The notes beneath the pieces are model-generated. The model was given only the letters and a program-made list of their open reading frames with translations, did not search any database and had not been told where the DNA came from. Of a stretch of DNA of 64,000 bases, positions 8,281-17,067 are shown piece after piece. Position numbers and translations under genes: made by a program. Origin of the DNA: JANLVI01 sp031363915 (GTDB lineage Bacteria > Vulcanimicrobiota > Vulcanimicrobiia > Vulcanimicrobiales > Vulcanimicrobiaceae); contig JANLVI010000007.1 of assembly GCA_031363915.1 (NCBI GenBank), positions 124,001 to 188,000 on the forward strand, written 5' to 3'. The first letter of the stretch is position 1, and the number at the start of each line of letters is the position of its first letter.

Positions 8281-9288
8281 ATGAACTACCAAGCGAGCGT
8301 CATGGGCGCCGCCGCCGTCTTCAACAAGCTCCGCTCGAGCATCAACGTCGGTGCCGTGCGCGCGCAGACGCGCGCTCCGTTCCGCTTCTTGCTGTGCGGC
8401 GACCCAGGCCTGATCTCGGAGCTGCGCGGGCTGCTGCTGGCGGGCGGCGACGATGAGTTCATTCCACTCGATGCAGCCGCCACGCTAGAGACGATCGATC
8501 CGGGGCGGCTCGTCGAGACGAGTGACGCGAAGGCAATTCTCTTTCTCGGCCGCATCGGCGACCGCGACGGCGCGCGCCTCGACCTGCTCGAAACGTTCAA
8601 GCTGCCCATTCTCGCGCTGATAGTCGATCCCGAGGTTGCCGCGCCGTCGGGCCCAGCATCGGCACCCGGGCCGGGAAAGGTCGAAGACTACATCGTCGCG
8701 CGGATCGATCGCGAAACGCTCAAAGGCCGCTTTCTCCCGCACCTAATCGACTGCTGCAAAGGCATCGAGATCGCCGTCGGACGTCGGCTCCCCGCGCTAC
8801 GCGAAACCGTTTGTGCGAAACTCACCCGCGATGCGGCGATGAACGCGCTCAAGATCGCCGGTGCAAGCGCGCTTGCCGACAAAATCCCGTTCGTCGGCAT
8901 CGTGCTCGGGGCGTTCGCCTCAGCCGGCGACATGGTGGCGATCACCGGTATTCAGATGATGCTCATGCTGCAAATCGGCGCCGTCTTCGGTAAGGAACCC
9001 GATATGCAGCGGATGTGGGAACTGCTGCCGATCGTCGGCGGCGGTTTTGGCTGGCGCATGCTCTCACGCGAGCTCTCGGGCTTCATCCCCGTGGCCGGAA
9101 TCTTCATCAAAGGCGCGATCGCCTACGCTGGCACGATCGTCGTCGGCGAGAGCGTGACGTTTTATTTTCTGCACGGCCGCCACATGAGTCCGAGCGACGC
9201 ATCGACGGTGTACGCAGATGCGAAGAGCGCCGCGATGCGCCTCGGACGCGAGATTTTCGACCGGCTACGTCCGCGTCGCGATTCGTAA
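8281..9288 (+). CDS. DUF697/YcjF-like membrane-associated protein
   Basis: 335 residues. The N-terminal half (about 1-170) resembles the remains of a small GTPase-like or Rossmann fold but has no Walker A. The C-terminal half has glycine-rich hydrophobic segments (ALADKIPFVGIVLGAFASAG, IPVAGIFIKGAIAYAGTIVVG) typical of DUF697 proteins, which often accompany dynamin-like or Era-like GTPases. It starts 47 bp after the protease gene on the same strand, so the two may be cotranscribed. There is no strong ribosome-binding site at the 8281 ATG; an in-frame ATG at 8302 is an alternative. The 3' end overlaps the convergent RDD gene by 24 bp. Function unknown. Confidence 0.55.
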   Translation: MNYQASVMGAAAVFNKLRSSINVGAVRAQTRAPFRFLLCGDPGLISELRGLLLAGGDDEFIPLDAAATLETIDPGRLVETSDAKAILFLGRIGDRDGARLDLLETFKLPILALIVDPEVAAPSGPASAPGPGKVEDYIVARIDRETLKGRFLPHLIDCCKGIEIAVGRRLPALRETVCAKLTRDAAMNALKIAGASALADKIPFVGIVLGAFASAGDMVAITGIQMMLMLQIGAVFGKEPDMQRMWELLPIVGGGFGWRMLSRELSGFIPVAGIFIKGAIAYAGTIVVGESVTFYFLHGRHMSPSDASTVYADAKSAAMRLGREIFDRLRPRRDS

Positions 9289-9978
9289 GAGAAACCCGTC
9301 GTCGTCGAGCTGCGCGAGGGCCGGCTCGGGGAATTTCGGCCGGAGCCGCTGTGCGAGTTCCATTGCAATTCTTTTGCGCGCGCTGCCGCTGAGCATCGAA
9401 CGCCGCTCGACGTAGCGTTCGACGAGTGCGCGCTCGTCGCGATCGAGTCGCACGTCGCTTTCTTGCGGGCGATATCCGCGCGCCGCGCGTTTGCCTTCGC
9501 GCACTACGATCGTACCCGCGGCAAAATCGCCCAGGCGTTTGTTTTCTTTTGAGACGAGCGTGCTGATGGCGGAGATCAGATAGAATCCAAGACCGAATTC
9601 GATCGCGCGAATCACGTTGCGAATCGTCACCGTGATGAAGTCGACCGGAAAACCACCTTCGCGCACGACGCGAATACCGATCGCCTTCTTCCCGGGTGTT
9701 TGACCGCGCCACCACCACTCGAAGATGATGAAGTAACCGAAGAAATTGAGAAACGTTAGGAACACGTAGATTGCAATCAGCCAAGCCTGCGGATACGACG
9801 CGACTTTAGGACCCGCGTGCCGGCCGCCGATCGCCGCGATGATCGCCGTTGCTACGATCAAGATGACGATTTGTATGGCGAAATCGACGAAGACCGCGAG
9901 GAACCGGCTCCCAAGACCCGCGAGTTCGTACGTAATCGCAATCGACTCGGGCGTGCGGACATCGAGCGACCGTTCCAT
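9265..9978 (-). CDS. RDD-family membrane protein
   Basis: 237 residues from the ATG at 9978, chosen because it leaves a 44-bp gap to the divergent SpoIIM gene and puts DVRTPESIAITYELAGLGSR right at the N-terminus, as in other RDD proteins. There are about four hydrophobic segments, with the signature sequences GSRFLAVFVDF (the R-D pair) and RGQTPGKKAIGIRVV. A polar, arginine-rich C-terminal tail of roughly 70 residues follows. RDD proteins are transporters or channels of poorly defined substrate, and this type is recurrently found beside SpoIIM, DUF58 and MoxR genes, as here. The open frame extends upstream of 9978 and overlaps the neighbour, so the exact start is uncertain. Confidence 0.75.
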   Translation of the reverse strand: MERSLDVRTPESIAITYELAGLGSRFLAVFVDFAIQIVILIVATAIIAAIGGRHAGPKVASYPQAWLIAIYVFLTFLNFFGYFIIFEWWWRGQTPGKKAIGIRVVREGGFPVDFITVTIRNVIRAIEFGLGFYLISAISTLVSKENKRLGDFAAGTIVVREGKRAARGYRPQESDVRLDRDERALVERYVERRSMLSGSARKRIAMELAQRLRPKFPEPALAQLDDDGFLLRIATRT

Positions 9979-10022
9979 CAGCGCACCGAGGCTGTGCCCG
10001 AGCGCAGCGGGAACGGAGTCGT

Positions 10023-10991
10023 ATGCGTGAGGAGACATTCGTTGCCCGGGGGACCGAACGCTGGGAGCGGACCGACGTGCTGCTCGAGCGTGCCGGCATT
10101 CGCCGCCTCGCGCCGGACGACGTCGTGGAACTCGGCCTGCTCTATCGCCGCCTGACCTCCGACCTCGCCTACGCGCAAGGCCGCGGATTCGATCCGAATC
10201 TCATCGGCTACGTCAACAGCCTGGTCGTACGCGGACACGCATACATCTATGCCGGTGAGCTCGAGAGCGGACGCGCGCGCCTGGTGTCGTTCTTCACGAC
10301 CGTCTTTCCGGCGGAATTCCGGCGTTCGTGGCTGCCGATCGCGCTTTGCGCGTTGCTCTTCACGCTCACCACGGTCGTCTCGTTTGCGATCGTGCGGCAC
10401 GATCCGAGCGCCGCATACGCTCTGGTTCCCGGCGAGATCCCCAAAGTCGAAAAGAGCCTGCACGATTCGAACTTCGCGGTCGAGCGCGGAGATGCCCCGC
10501 AAATGTCCGCGCTCATCATCACCAACAACATTCGCGTATCGGTCATGGCATTTGCCGGTGGGATGACGCTCGGCGCACTCACCGTGTGGGCGATCTACTT
10601 CAACGGCTTGGATTTTGGATCGATCGGCGCACTCTTCGCCAACGCTGGCTTCGGGTATGACTTCTTCGCCACCGTCGCGCCGCACGGCGTCATCGAACTC
10701 ACGGCGATCCAGGTCGCCGGCGGCGGTGGGCTGTTGTTAGCGGCGGGCATCCTCGTTCCCGGCCGCTTGCGGCGCCGAGTCGCGCTCACCCGCAACGCAC
10801 GACGCGCCGGCGTTTTGATGCTCGGCGTGTGCGCGATGCTCGTCGTCGCGGGAACGATCGAAGGATTTTTCTCGCCGCTGCGCCTGAGTCCCGAGATTCG
10901 GCTGGCGTTCGGGGCGGTGACGGCGGTCGCGCTGATCGCGTATTTCGGATTTGCCGGGCGCGCGCAGGCTAAATCGCTCCGCGCGTTTTGA
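10023..10991 (+). CDS. Stage II sporulation protein M (SpoIIM/DUF95) family membrane protein
   Basis: 322 residues. The soluble N-terminal region (about 1-95) has LGLLYRRLTSDLAYAQ, typical of the family. It is followed by five or six transmembrane helices with the signature NNIRVSVMAFAGGMTLG and GVIELTAIQVAGGGGL. The family is far wider than spore formers. Outside Firmicutes it travels with RDD, DUF58 and MoxR genes, exactly the neighbours here, and nothing in the window suggests sporulation. It is divergent from the RDD gene (44 bp apart), and its 3' end overlaps the convergent DUF58 gene by 23 bp. Confidence 0.8.
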   Translation: MREETFVARGTERWERTDVLLERAGIRRLAPDDVVELGLLYRRLTSDLAYAQGRGFDPNLIGYVNSLVVRGHAYIYAGELESGRARLVSFFTTVFPAEFRRSWLPIALCALLFTLTTVVSFAIVRHDPSAAYALVPGEIPKVEKSLHDSNFAVERGDAPQMSALIITNNIRVSVMAFAGGMTLGALTVWAIYFNGLDFGSIGALFANAGFGYDFFATVAPHGVIELTAIQVAGGGGLLLAAGILVPGRLRRRVALTRNARRAGVLMLGVCAMLVVAGTIEGFFSPLRLSPEIRLAFGAVTAVALIAYFGFAGRAQAKSLRAF

Positions 10992-12291
10992 TCTCGATAT
11001 ACCGGTTGACGAGCGCGAGGCCGAGGTCCGGCGCGGGGACGTCGATCACGCCGATGCCCCGGCGCGCGAGCAGCAGCGCGGCACGTCGGCGCTCTTCTCC
11101 AAGCGTTGCGGCGACCGATGCCCGATACGCATCATCGACGGTTACGGGCGGGATGGAGAGGGCTTGGGCGATCGCTTCATCGTTCATCATCACGACGACG
11201 ATCAGATGCCGACGCGCGAGCGACGCAAGTTCGCCGAGCAGTGCGGCCGATGCGACGGGATCGAACATATCGGTGAAGACCACGACCAAACTGCGTTTGG
11301 TTTGATGCCGTCGCAGATAGGCGAAAGCACCTTCGTAGTCGGCTTCCTCGAAACGCGGCTGCAGATCGGCGATCCGACGCGCGATGAGCGCGGCGTGCGC
11401 GGGCCGCGCGGCCGGTGCGACGTAGTCGACGATACCGCCTGCGAAGGCGAGTAAGCCGACTTTGTCATCCGCCTGTGCGGCGCGACTGGCGAGAATCAGC
11501 GCTGCGGTGAGCGCGTAGTCGAATTTGCGTTGACCCGCAACGGGTGCCGTCATCAGCCGACCCGCATCGAGCGCGAGCACGACATTCTGACTGCGTTCGA
11601 TCGTGCGTTCGACGACGATCGTTTTGCCGCGGCGGGCTGTGGCTTGCCAAGCGATCGATCGAAACGCATCGCCGGGGACGTACTCGCGCAAGCTTTCGAA
11701 ATCGCTGCCGGTGCCGGTGCGCCGCAATCGGCGCAGACCCAAATCGATCGTGCGACGACGCTGCGCGAGCGTTCCGTGCTGGACGAGTGCGCGCAGATCG
11801 GGCCACACCCGGAATTGCACCGCAGCATCGTGCGCCGTATAGGCGCGGACGAGGCCCAGCGGCGTCTCCCACCATGCGGCAAAGCCGACGAGCGTTCCGG
11901 AGCCGCGTTCGACCGGTACGAGGGGCGAGGACGCATCGCGCGCGCTGCGCGGACCGATCGATGCGAGCGTCGCGCGTTCGTCGAAACGCAGCAGATCGAC
12001 GGGTGTTTCGAGTACTCCGAGGCGGAGCGGAAGCGAGCCCGTGTTCTCGAGATGATAGACGATTGCGCCCGCTTCGCCGAGCGTGAACCGCGCGGGCGTC
12101 TCGCGCGCGACGCGCACCCGCGCACTGCCGGGAATCAAGGCGAGATCAGCGACGACGGCGATGGCGAGTGCGAGACCGAGCGCGAGCCCAACGCCCACGA
12201 ACACCGGAACGATCGATCCCAAGGCGACACAAACGGCGACGAGGAGTGCGAGAAGAAACGCGCGCCGCGTGAACCAACGGCGCGGCACCAT
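10969..12291 (-). CDS. DUF58-domain protein (vWA-like), MoxR partner
   Basis: 440 residues. Two N-terminal transmembrane helices are followed by a beta-rich region, then the DUF58 hallmark SDFESLREYVPGDAFRSIAW at about residues 204-225. A von Willebrand-A-like domain follows, with VVLALDAGR as the degenerate metal site. DUF58 proteins partner MoxR ATPases in membrane-linked assembly or metal-insertion tasks that are mostly undefined. It is the last gene of the minus-strand cluster and starts 11 bp after moxR. Confidence 0.82.
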   Translation of the reverse strand: MVPRRWFTRRAFLLALLVAVCVALGSIVPVFVGVGLALGLALAIAVVADLALIPGSARVRVARETPARFTLGEAGAIVYHLENTGSLPLRLGVLETPVDLLRFDERATLASIGPRSARDASSPLVPVERGSGTLVGFAAWWETPLGLVRAYTAHDAAVQFRVWPDLRALVQHGTLAQRRRTIDLGLRRLRRTGTGSDFESLREYVPGDAFRSIAWQATARRGKTIVVERTIERSQNVVLALDAGRLMTAPVAGQRKFDYALTAALILASRAAQADDKVGLLAFAGGIVDYVAPAARPAHAALIARRIADLQPRFEEADYEGAFAYLRRHQTKRSLVVVFTDMFDPVASAALLGELASLARRHLIVVVMMNDEAIAQALSIPPVTVDDAYRASVAATLGEERRRAALLLARRGIGVIDVPAPDLGLALVNRYIEIKTRGAI

Positions 12292-12302
12292 GCGTTGAAT
12301 TG

Positions 12303-13253
12303 TCAGCTCGCCGTGACTGCGGGAACGGGAACAGCCGCGAGGAGACGCTCGATGACCGTCCGCGTGTCGATGCCCTCGATCTCCGCTTCCGGCTGGACGA
12401 TCATGCGATGCCCCAAGACCATGTTCGCCGTCGCTTTGCAGTCATCGGGCGTTGCGAACGTGCGATCATCGAGGTACGCCGAACATTTCATTGCGGTCAA
12501 AAGCGAAATCGCCGCGCGCGGACTGGCACCGAGCGCGAGTTCTGGCGTCTGGCGCGTCTTCGCAACGATGGCGTAGAGATAGTCTAAGAGGTCGCCGGCG
12601 ACGTGGATCGCACGCACCTGCGCCTGCGCGGCGACGATCTCATCGAGCGTCGCGACGGGCCGGATTACGTCGAGATCGAGCGCGTCGAAACCGCCGTTCG
12701 CGCGGCCGAGCAATTCGCGCTCTTGTGCGGCCGAGGGATAATCGGTCGTCGTCTTCACCATGAAGCGATCGAGTTGCGCTTCGGGCAGCGGATAGGTTCC
12801 TTCGAACTCGATTGGATTTTGCGTGGCCGCGACGATGAACGGCGTCGGCATCGCGATGCGGTTGCCGTCGATCGTCACTTGGCGTTCTTCCATCGCTTCC
12901 AGCAGCGCCGATTGGGTCTTGGGCGGCGTGCGATTGATTTCATCGGCCAAAACGACGTTCGCCGAAATCGGACCGACGCGCAGCGAAAATTGTGCGCTGC
13001 GCGGATCGAACGTCGTCGTTCCGATGACGTCGGCGGGCATCAGATCGGGCGTGAACTGAATGCGTCGGAAGGAGCCGCCGATGAGGCGCGCGAGCGTACG
13101 CACGAGCAGCGTCTTCGCCGTCCCCGGCACGCCTTCGACCAACAGATGGCCGCCGCCGAAGAGCGCGACGAGCGCGGCGAAAATCGGACCCTCCGTGCCG
13201 ACGAGCACGCGCCGAAAACCCTCATCGAGACGCTGCGCGACGCTGTGTTCCAT
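12303..13253 (-). CDS. MoxR-family AAA+ ATPase
   Basis: 316 residues from the ATG at 13253. The frame extends about 70 residues further, but that part is arginine/proline-rich and lies over the DUF4350 gene. Walker A is GVPGTAKT (about 41-48), Walker B VLADEINR (about 101-108), followed by PKTQSALLEAMEERQVTIDG and AATQNPIEFEGTYPLPEAQL, the MoxR-type sensor and linker sequences. MoxR ATPases act as chaperones that remodel or activate vWA-domain partners, here most likely the adjacent DUF58 protein. It overlaps the end of the DUF4350 gene by 32 bp. Confidence 0.92.
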   Translation of the reverse strand: MEHSVAQRLDEGFRRVLVGTEGPIFAALVALFGGGHLLVEGVPGTAKTLLVRTLARLIGGSFRRIQFTPDLMPADVIGTTTFDPRSAQFSLRVGPISANVVLADEINRTPPKTQSALLEAMEERQVTIDGNRIAMPTPFIVAATQNPIEFEGTYPLPEAQLDRFMVKTTTDYPSAAQERELLGRANGGFDALDLDVIRPVATLDEIVAAQAQVRAIHVAGDLLDYLYAIVAKTRQTPELALGASPRAAISLLTAMKCSAYLDDRTFATPDDCKATANMVLGHRMIVQPEAEIEGIDTRTVIERLLAAVPVPAVTAS

Positions 13254-14409
13254 CCGTGTCCAGATCCTTTCGGAGTCGCGCGCAAAGTTGCGCGGCGTGT
13301 ACGAGTTGTGCCTCATCGACGTTCGCGCGCGCGCGCAAGGCAGCAAGTTCCCCAATACGCTCCGGTGCTCCGGCTCGCGGTGCGGCAAGGAGCGCGAGCG
13401 TCGCGGGTTCGGCGTGGGCGGGAAGTCCGAACGACCGTGCGACAGCGGCGAACGTCGCATCGACTAAATCCGCAAGGGCGCGCGTCGCCGCGCGGCCGCG
13501 TCGCAGTAAGATCGCAAGCGAGGCCAAGTACGCGGCTGAATTCGGGTCGCGCGCGATGGGCAGCGCCGCTGCCGGCACGAACCGGATGGCCGAACCGACG
13601 AGCGCGATCGCACACGCGATGGCAGCAACAACCAGCCCGGCGCGCAGCGGTCCGGGCAACACGAGCCACGCCGACTCCTGGCGACCGTACCCATGGACAT
13701 ATTCATCGAAAGCCACGGTCGTGTGCGGGCCCGAGCCCAGAACGTTTACCGCGAAACGCGCGTTATCGGCGCGATCGAGCAGTCGATTGGTGAAAATCGT
13801 CGGGTCGGCGATATAGACGATGTGCCCGAGCCCGAGCGTTTTGGTGATAAGAACCGCGCCCTCAGAATCAGCGACGATCGGAACTGACGCCGGAAATGCC
13901 TGGTGCTCGATTCGCGAATCACCCTCACCAACGATATGGCCGACACCCGTTGCATAGGGTGATGCGACGATGGGAATCGCACCGTATGGCTTTCCAACGC
14001 CGACTCCGTGGATTTGCCGTGGAAGCTGCAGCGTCTTGCGCGCGCGATTACCGCTCTCACCGATGATGACGATCGTCTTTCCGCGCTTCGCGACGAAATC
14101 GCGCAGCTCGTCAACGTCAATTTGCTGATAGGCGAACATTCCTTCGACAATCAGTCGATCCGCTTCAAGAAACCGCGGATGCCGGTTGCTCTCGATCACG
14201 TGGACGCCCTCGCGCACGAGAAGACTTCGAACCGCAAGGTAGCCGCCGCGATCGCTATCGTGCGTCGAATACGTATCGAGGTAGTCGGGCGGCGCCGCGC
14301 TCCGCGCCCCGACGATCCCCACCGCGATTAGCGCGGCGAGGACGAATGCAAGGGCGACGATGTCGCCGGGACGCAGTGAGCGAACGAAACTCGTCACGCG
14401 AAAATCCAT
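13222..14409 (-). CDS. DUF4350-domain membrane protein
   Basis: 395 residues from the ATG at 14409, which overlaps the preceding gene by 16 bp. An N-terminal transmembrane helix (IVALAFVLAALIAVGIVG) is followed by an extracytoplasmic domain. That domain has STHDSDRGGYLAVRSLLVRE and a flavodoxin/GATase-like core containing VEGMFAYQQIDVDELRDFV, features of DUF4350. A second helix lies around residues 260-285, and a cytoplasmic helical tail follows. These proteins are a regular component of MoxR-DUF58-DUF4129 operons. A role in sensing or assembling an envelope complex is plausible but undemonstrated. Confidence 0.72.
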   Translation of the reverse strand: MDFRVTSFVRSLRPGDIVALAFVLAALIAVGIVGARSAAPPDYLDTYSTHDSDRGGYLAVRSLLVREGVHVIESNRHPRFLEADRLIVEGMFAYQQIDVDELRDFVAKRGKTIVIIGESGNRARKTLQLPRQIHGVGVGKPYGAIPIVASPYATGVGHIVGEGDSRIEHQAFPASVPIVADSEGAVLITKTLGLGHIVYIADPTIFTNRLLDRADNARFAVNVLGSGPHTTVAFDEYVHGYGRQESAWLVLPGPLRAGLVVAAIACAIALVGSAIRFVPAAALPIARDPNSAAYLASLAILLRRGRAATRALADLVDATFAAVARSFGLPAHAEPATLALLAAPRAGAPERIGELAALRARANVDEAQLVHAAQLCARLRKDLDTDGTQRRAASR

Positions 14410-15176
14410 TCGTAGGCCGCAAGCGTTCCGGCCCACGTCAACTCATCGGGCACGCAGTCCCCGTAGACGGCTAGCGTGTAACGCCGCGCCAGTTCGTCGA
14501 ACGGATCTGCAAGGGTCGCCTGCGTGCGCCGAATCGCTCGCCGATATTCACCTGGCGTGCGCGCCGCGTCGTACGGAACGATCGCACGCTCGTCGAGCGC
14601 GCGAAGCGCAGCCGTGAACGTCAGTCCGATCGCTTGCGCGTAGTCACCACGAGCCGCCCGCAAACGTGCTGCCGCCAGCAAATCCACGGAGTTCGTATCG
14701 CGTGCGAGCGCCGCAACAGCCAGACGTCCGTCGATGCGACGTTCGATTCGACGACGGATCGCCGTCACGAACACGGCGATTACTCCAAATGACGCAAGCG
14801 CCGCGAGCAACAACAAGAGGACGTCGTTCTGCTGTGAGGTCAGGTTCGTAGCACGACGTAAGCTGGAGAAAAGCCCGCGCAAGATCGATCCAAGCCAATT
14901 GAAGAAGCGATCGACGAGCGACTCTTCCTTCGGCGTCGGTTTGTCGTGCCGATGAACGAACTCCGGTGAGGCAAGAATCGTTTCTGCGAGACGACGCGGA
15001 TCGCGCAGCGGTGCGAATGCCGGTTCGCGCGCAGCCAGTCGAACGCGCTCGAGGCCGCGCGCGATCGCTTGCGGATCGGGTTTTTTCTCCCGTTTTGCCG
15101 CAGCGATGAAATCGGCGAGCGACGGTCCCGCCGCCGGTGCCGCCGGCCGGATCGCCGGCGGTGGGGCCGATGTCAC
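14394..15176 (-). CDS. DUF4129-domain membrane protein
   Basis: 260 residues. A proline/alanine-rich N-terminus and a helical extracytoplasmic segment come first. One transmembrane helix (about residues 118-140, VLLLLLAALASFGVIAVFV) follows, then a cytoplasmic DUF4129 domain with the pattern AARGDYAQAIGLTFTAALRA, RTPGEYRRAI and FDELARRYTLAVYGD. Its start overlaps the upstream membrane gene by 4 bp (ATGA). In several phyla DUF4129 domains are fused to or sit beside transglutaminase-like or MoxR/DUF58 proteins. No enzymatic motif is visible. Confidence 0.72.
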   Translation of the reverse strand: MTSAPPPAIRPAAPAAGPSLADFIAAAKREKKPDPQAIARGLERVRLAAREPAFAPLRDPRRLAETILASPEFVHRHDKPTPKEESLVDRFFNWLGSILRGLFSSLRRATNLTSQQNDVLLLLLAALASFGVIAVFVTAIRRRIERRIDGRLAVAALARDTNSVDLLAAARLRAARGDYAQAIGLTFTAALRALDERAIVPYDAARTPGEYRRAIRRTQATLADPFDELARRYTLAVYGDCVPDELTWAGTLAAYEWIFA

Positions 15177-16123
15177 GGAAGCGGCGCGAGCGGGACGAAC
15201 GATGGGGCAGCGATGAGGTCGCTGCCTTCACGACGCAGCCGGACATCGAAATAATAAATCGTCGCCGTTGCCGTCGTGAATATGAGGCCGGCGGAATTGA
15301 AGATCTGCGCGATGACGATATAGCTTGCAACCCACTTGGTGAGCGCGAAGACAACGCCGCCGAGTACGGCGCCCAGCAGCGACATCGCAAACGAGACGGC
15401 GAAAAGCGCGAGCGAGACGACGATCGAGCGCAAGAATTCACGTCGCGCGAAAATTCGAGCGAAGGCGCGGCCGATCGCGGTGAACGGATTCGGTGTTTCG
15501 AGAACGGCACTCGTGAGAGAGACGATTCCCAATGCGTACCCGATCGCAGCGAGCGGAGCGCTCACCAGAAAAAACACGAGTATGATGAGCACCGTGAATC
15601 CAATCGCTCCGGGCGCCGGTACGGCGGAACCCGACGTTCGCACGACGGCAAAGATAATGAGCCCGAGGAGGATCGAGAGCGCTAGCAGCGCCACGGCGGC
15701 GATCAGAATCCAAATGAGGCCGACGGCTAACATGCTCGGCCAGCGCCGCAACGCAGTGCGATAGGTGCTTCCGATCGAAAACGGCTCTGCGTCGAGCGAG
15801 CGAGCGATCGCGATCGTCAATGCACCGACCATCAGTGGTCCCAGCAGAAACGCGATCCCGATGATGACGTAGTCGCGGACACCGGCTTGTGGAATCGAGG
15901 CGAGAATTTTAGTGACGTCTTTGGAGCCGCCTTTTGCCGCCGCTTGAATCGCCGAAATATATTGGTTGAGCGGGTTCGCCGAAAAACTCTGAACGATCGC
16001 AAGCGGCACGGCAACCACAGCCAAAAGCGCGATCAGCATCGGAAAACGTTGCACGCTTAGCGTAACAGCACGGTCGAGAATCTCGCCCAGATTGAGCGGA
16101 CGATCGAGCCCACGAATCGACAT
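15173..16123 (-). CDS. Polytopic membrane protein (GPDPase-memb/DUF7847-like), first gene of MoxR cluster
   Basis: 316 residues from the ATG at 16123, which has a purine-rich GGAAAGCGGG upstream; the longer frame above it is low-complexity. The N-terminus RPLNLGEILDRAVTLSVQRF is characteristic of the membrane domain seen in glycerophosphoryl-diester phosphodiesterase-like proteins: a short amphipathic helix followed by about six transmembrane segments. There is no phosphodiesterase catalytic domain. It leads the operon that continues with DUF4129, DUF4350, MoxR and DUF58, and overlaps DUF4129 by ATGA. Confidence 0.6.
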   Translation of the reverse strand: MSIRGLDRPLNLGEILDRAVTLSVQRFPMLIALLAVVAVPLAIVQSFSANPLNQYISAIQAAAKGGSKDVTKILASIPQAGVRDYVIIGIAFLLGPLMVGALTIAIARSLDAEPFSIGSTYRTALRRWPSMLAVGLIWILIAAVALLALSILLGLIIFAVVRTSGSAVPAPGAIGFTVLIILVFFLVSAPLAAIGYALGIVSLTSAVLETPNPFTAIGRAFARIFARREFLRSIVVSLALFAVSFAMSLLGAVLGGVVFALTKWVASYIVIAQIFNSAGLIFTTATATIYYFDVRLRREGSDLIAAPSFVPLAPLP

Positions 16124-16425
16124 AAAACCCGCTTTCCGTCGCGAGAAACAGTCTTTCAAAAATTCGCGTGAACGCGAGGGCGCTCCTGGAGCACATCGGA
16201 GCGCAACGAGCGCGGCAACGTTGGAGGCGGACAGTGCGGCGCCGAAGAGCGTCACGTATGCCGCGCGAGAGGCCTTGGCGAGAAAAAATGCTCCATAGTC
16301 GAGGCACGTTGCTGCACCGGCAAAAGCGCCCTGCGAACCGCATCGAACGGCGACAACGGCGGCTACGGAAGAAAGTTTCACTCGTTCGCGCGGGCGTTTT
16401 CATCCGTTCGCGGAATGCCGCCGGT
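16124..16425. other. Divergent intergenic region, membrane protein / MOSC
   Basis: About 300 bp with no gene I can support. Open frames across it exist in GC-rich frames only, without a ribosome-binding site. Divergent promoters for the MoxR cluster (minus) and the MOSC gene (plus) should lie here, but I see no clear -35/-10 pair, terminator or repeat. Confidence 0.4.
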
Positions 16426-17067
16426 GTGATTTGCACGACCATCGGCGTCGTCGCCGACCTGTGGACCTATCCGATCAAAGCGCTCGGGCCCGTCGCGCTC
16501 GAGCGCGTCACGGTCGAGGCGGAAGGCTTTGCCGGCGACCGCGAACGTGCGCTTTTCGTGGAGACGCCAACACACGCGCGCTTCGGCAAGACGTTCCGCG
16601 GCAAAGAGAACGCGCTCATGCACACCGCGCCGGATCTTATCGCCGGGATCGCGATTGCCGAGCGCGGCGGCACCGCCGTCCGGCTCTCAGAACCCGCACG
16701 CTACTTCGATGCCGCTCCCGTTTCCATCATCATCGATACCTGGCTTCGGGATTGCGAGCGGCTCGCGGGAGTGCCGGTCGAGGCTCAGCGGTTCCGCCCC
16801 AATATCGTCGCGCGCAGCGCGCCCGGTTTTGCGTTCGTCGAAGCGGATTTGATCGGGTCGACGATCCACATCGGGCGCGTCGTGCTGCGCGTCGTCGACG
16901 CGATCGACCGCTGCGTTACGATCTCGTACGATCCGGTCACCGGCGAGCGCGATGAGGGCATCTTACGTGCGGTCGCAAACGACCGCAAGAATATCATGGG
17001 TGTGTACGCAGAAGTCGTGCAGACCGGCACGATCGCGTGCGGCGACGCTCTCACCTTAGCTCAGTGA
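16426..17067 (+). CDS. MOSC-domain protein (YiiM/MOSC beta-barrel family)
   Basis: 213 residues from a GTG at 16426. The frame is open far upstream but that part is arginine-rich and does not fit the family. The sequence begins with VVADLWTYPIKALGPVALERV, the MOSC N-terminal beta-barrel motif (YPIK plus a following G), then EGFAGDRERALF. The MOSC core is RFRPNIV and RCVTISYDPVTGE, where the cysteine is the expected sulfur-carrying residue. MOSC domains transfer sulfur, as in molybdenum cofactor sulfurase, or act in detoxification (YiiM, mARC). The substrate cannot be told. The 3' end overlaps recR by 12 bp, convergent. Confidence 0.78.
   Translation: MICTTIGVVADLWTYPIKALGPVALERVTVEAEGFAGDRERALFVETPTHARFGKTFRGKENALMHTAPDLIAGIAIAERGGTAVRLSEPARYFDAAPVSIIIDTWLRDCERLAGVPVEAQRFRPNIVARSAPGFAFVEADLIGSTIHIGRVVLRVVDAIDRCVTISYDPVTGERDEGILRAVANDRKNIMGVYAEVVQTGTIACGDALTLAQ

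Noticed and set aside
10023..10991. SpoIIM homologue as evidence of sporulation
   Set aside because: The family is widespread in non-sporulators beside MoxR/DUF58 genes, and no other sporulation gene is present in the window.
16124..16381. N-terminal extension of the MoxR-cluster membrane protein to 16381
   Set aside because: The extra 86 residues are low-complexity, lie in a divergent promoter region, and the family motif LNLGEILDRA starts right after the ATG at 16123.
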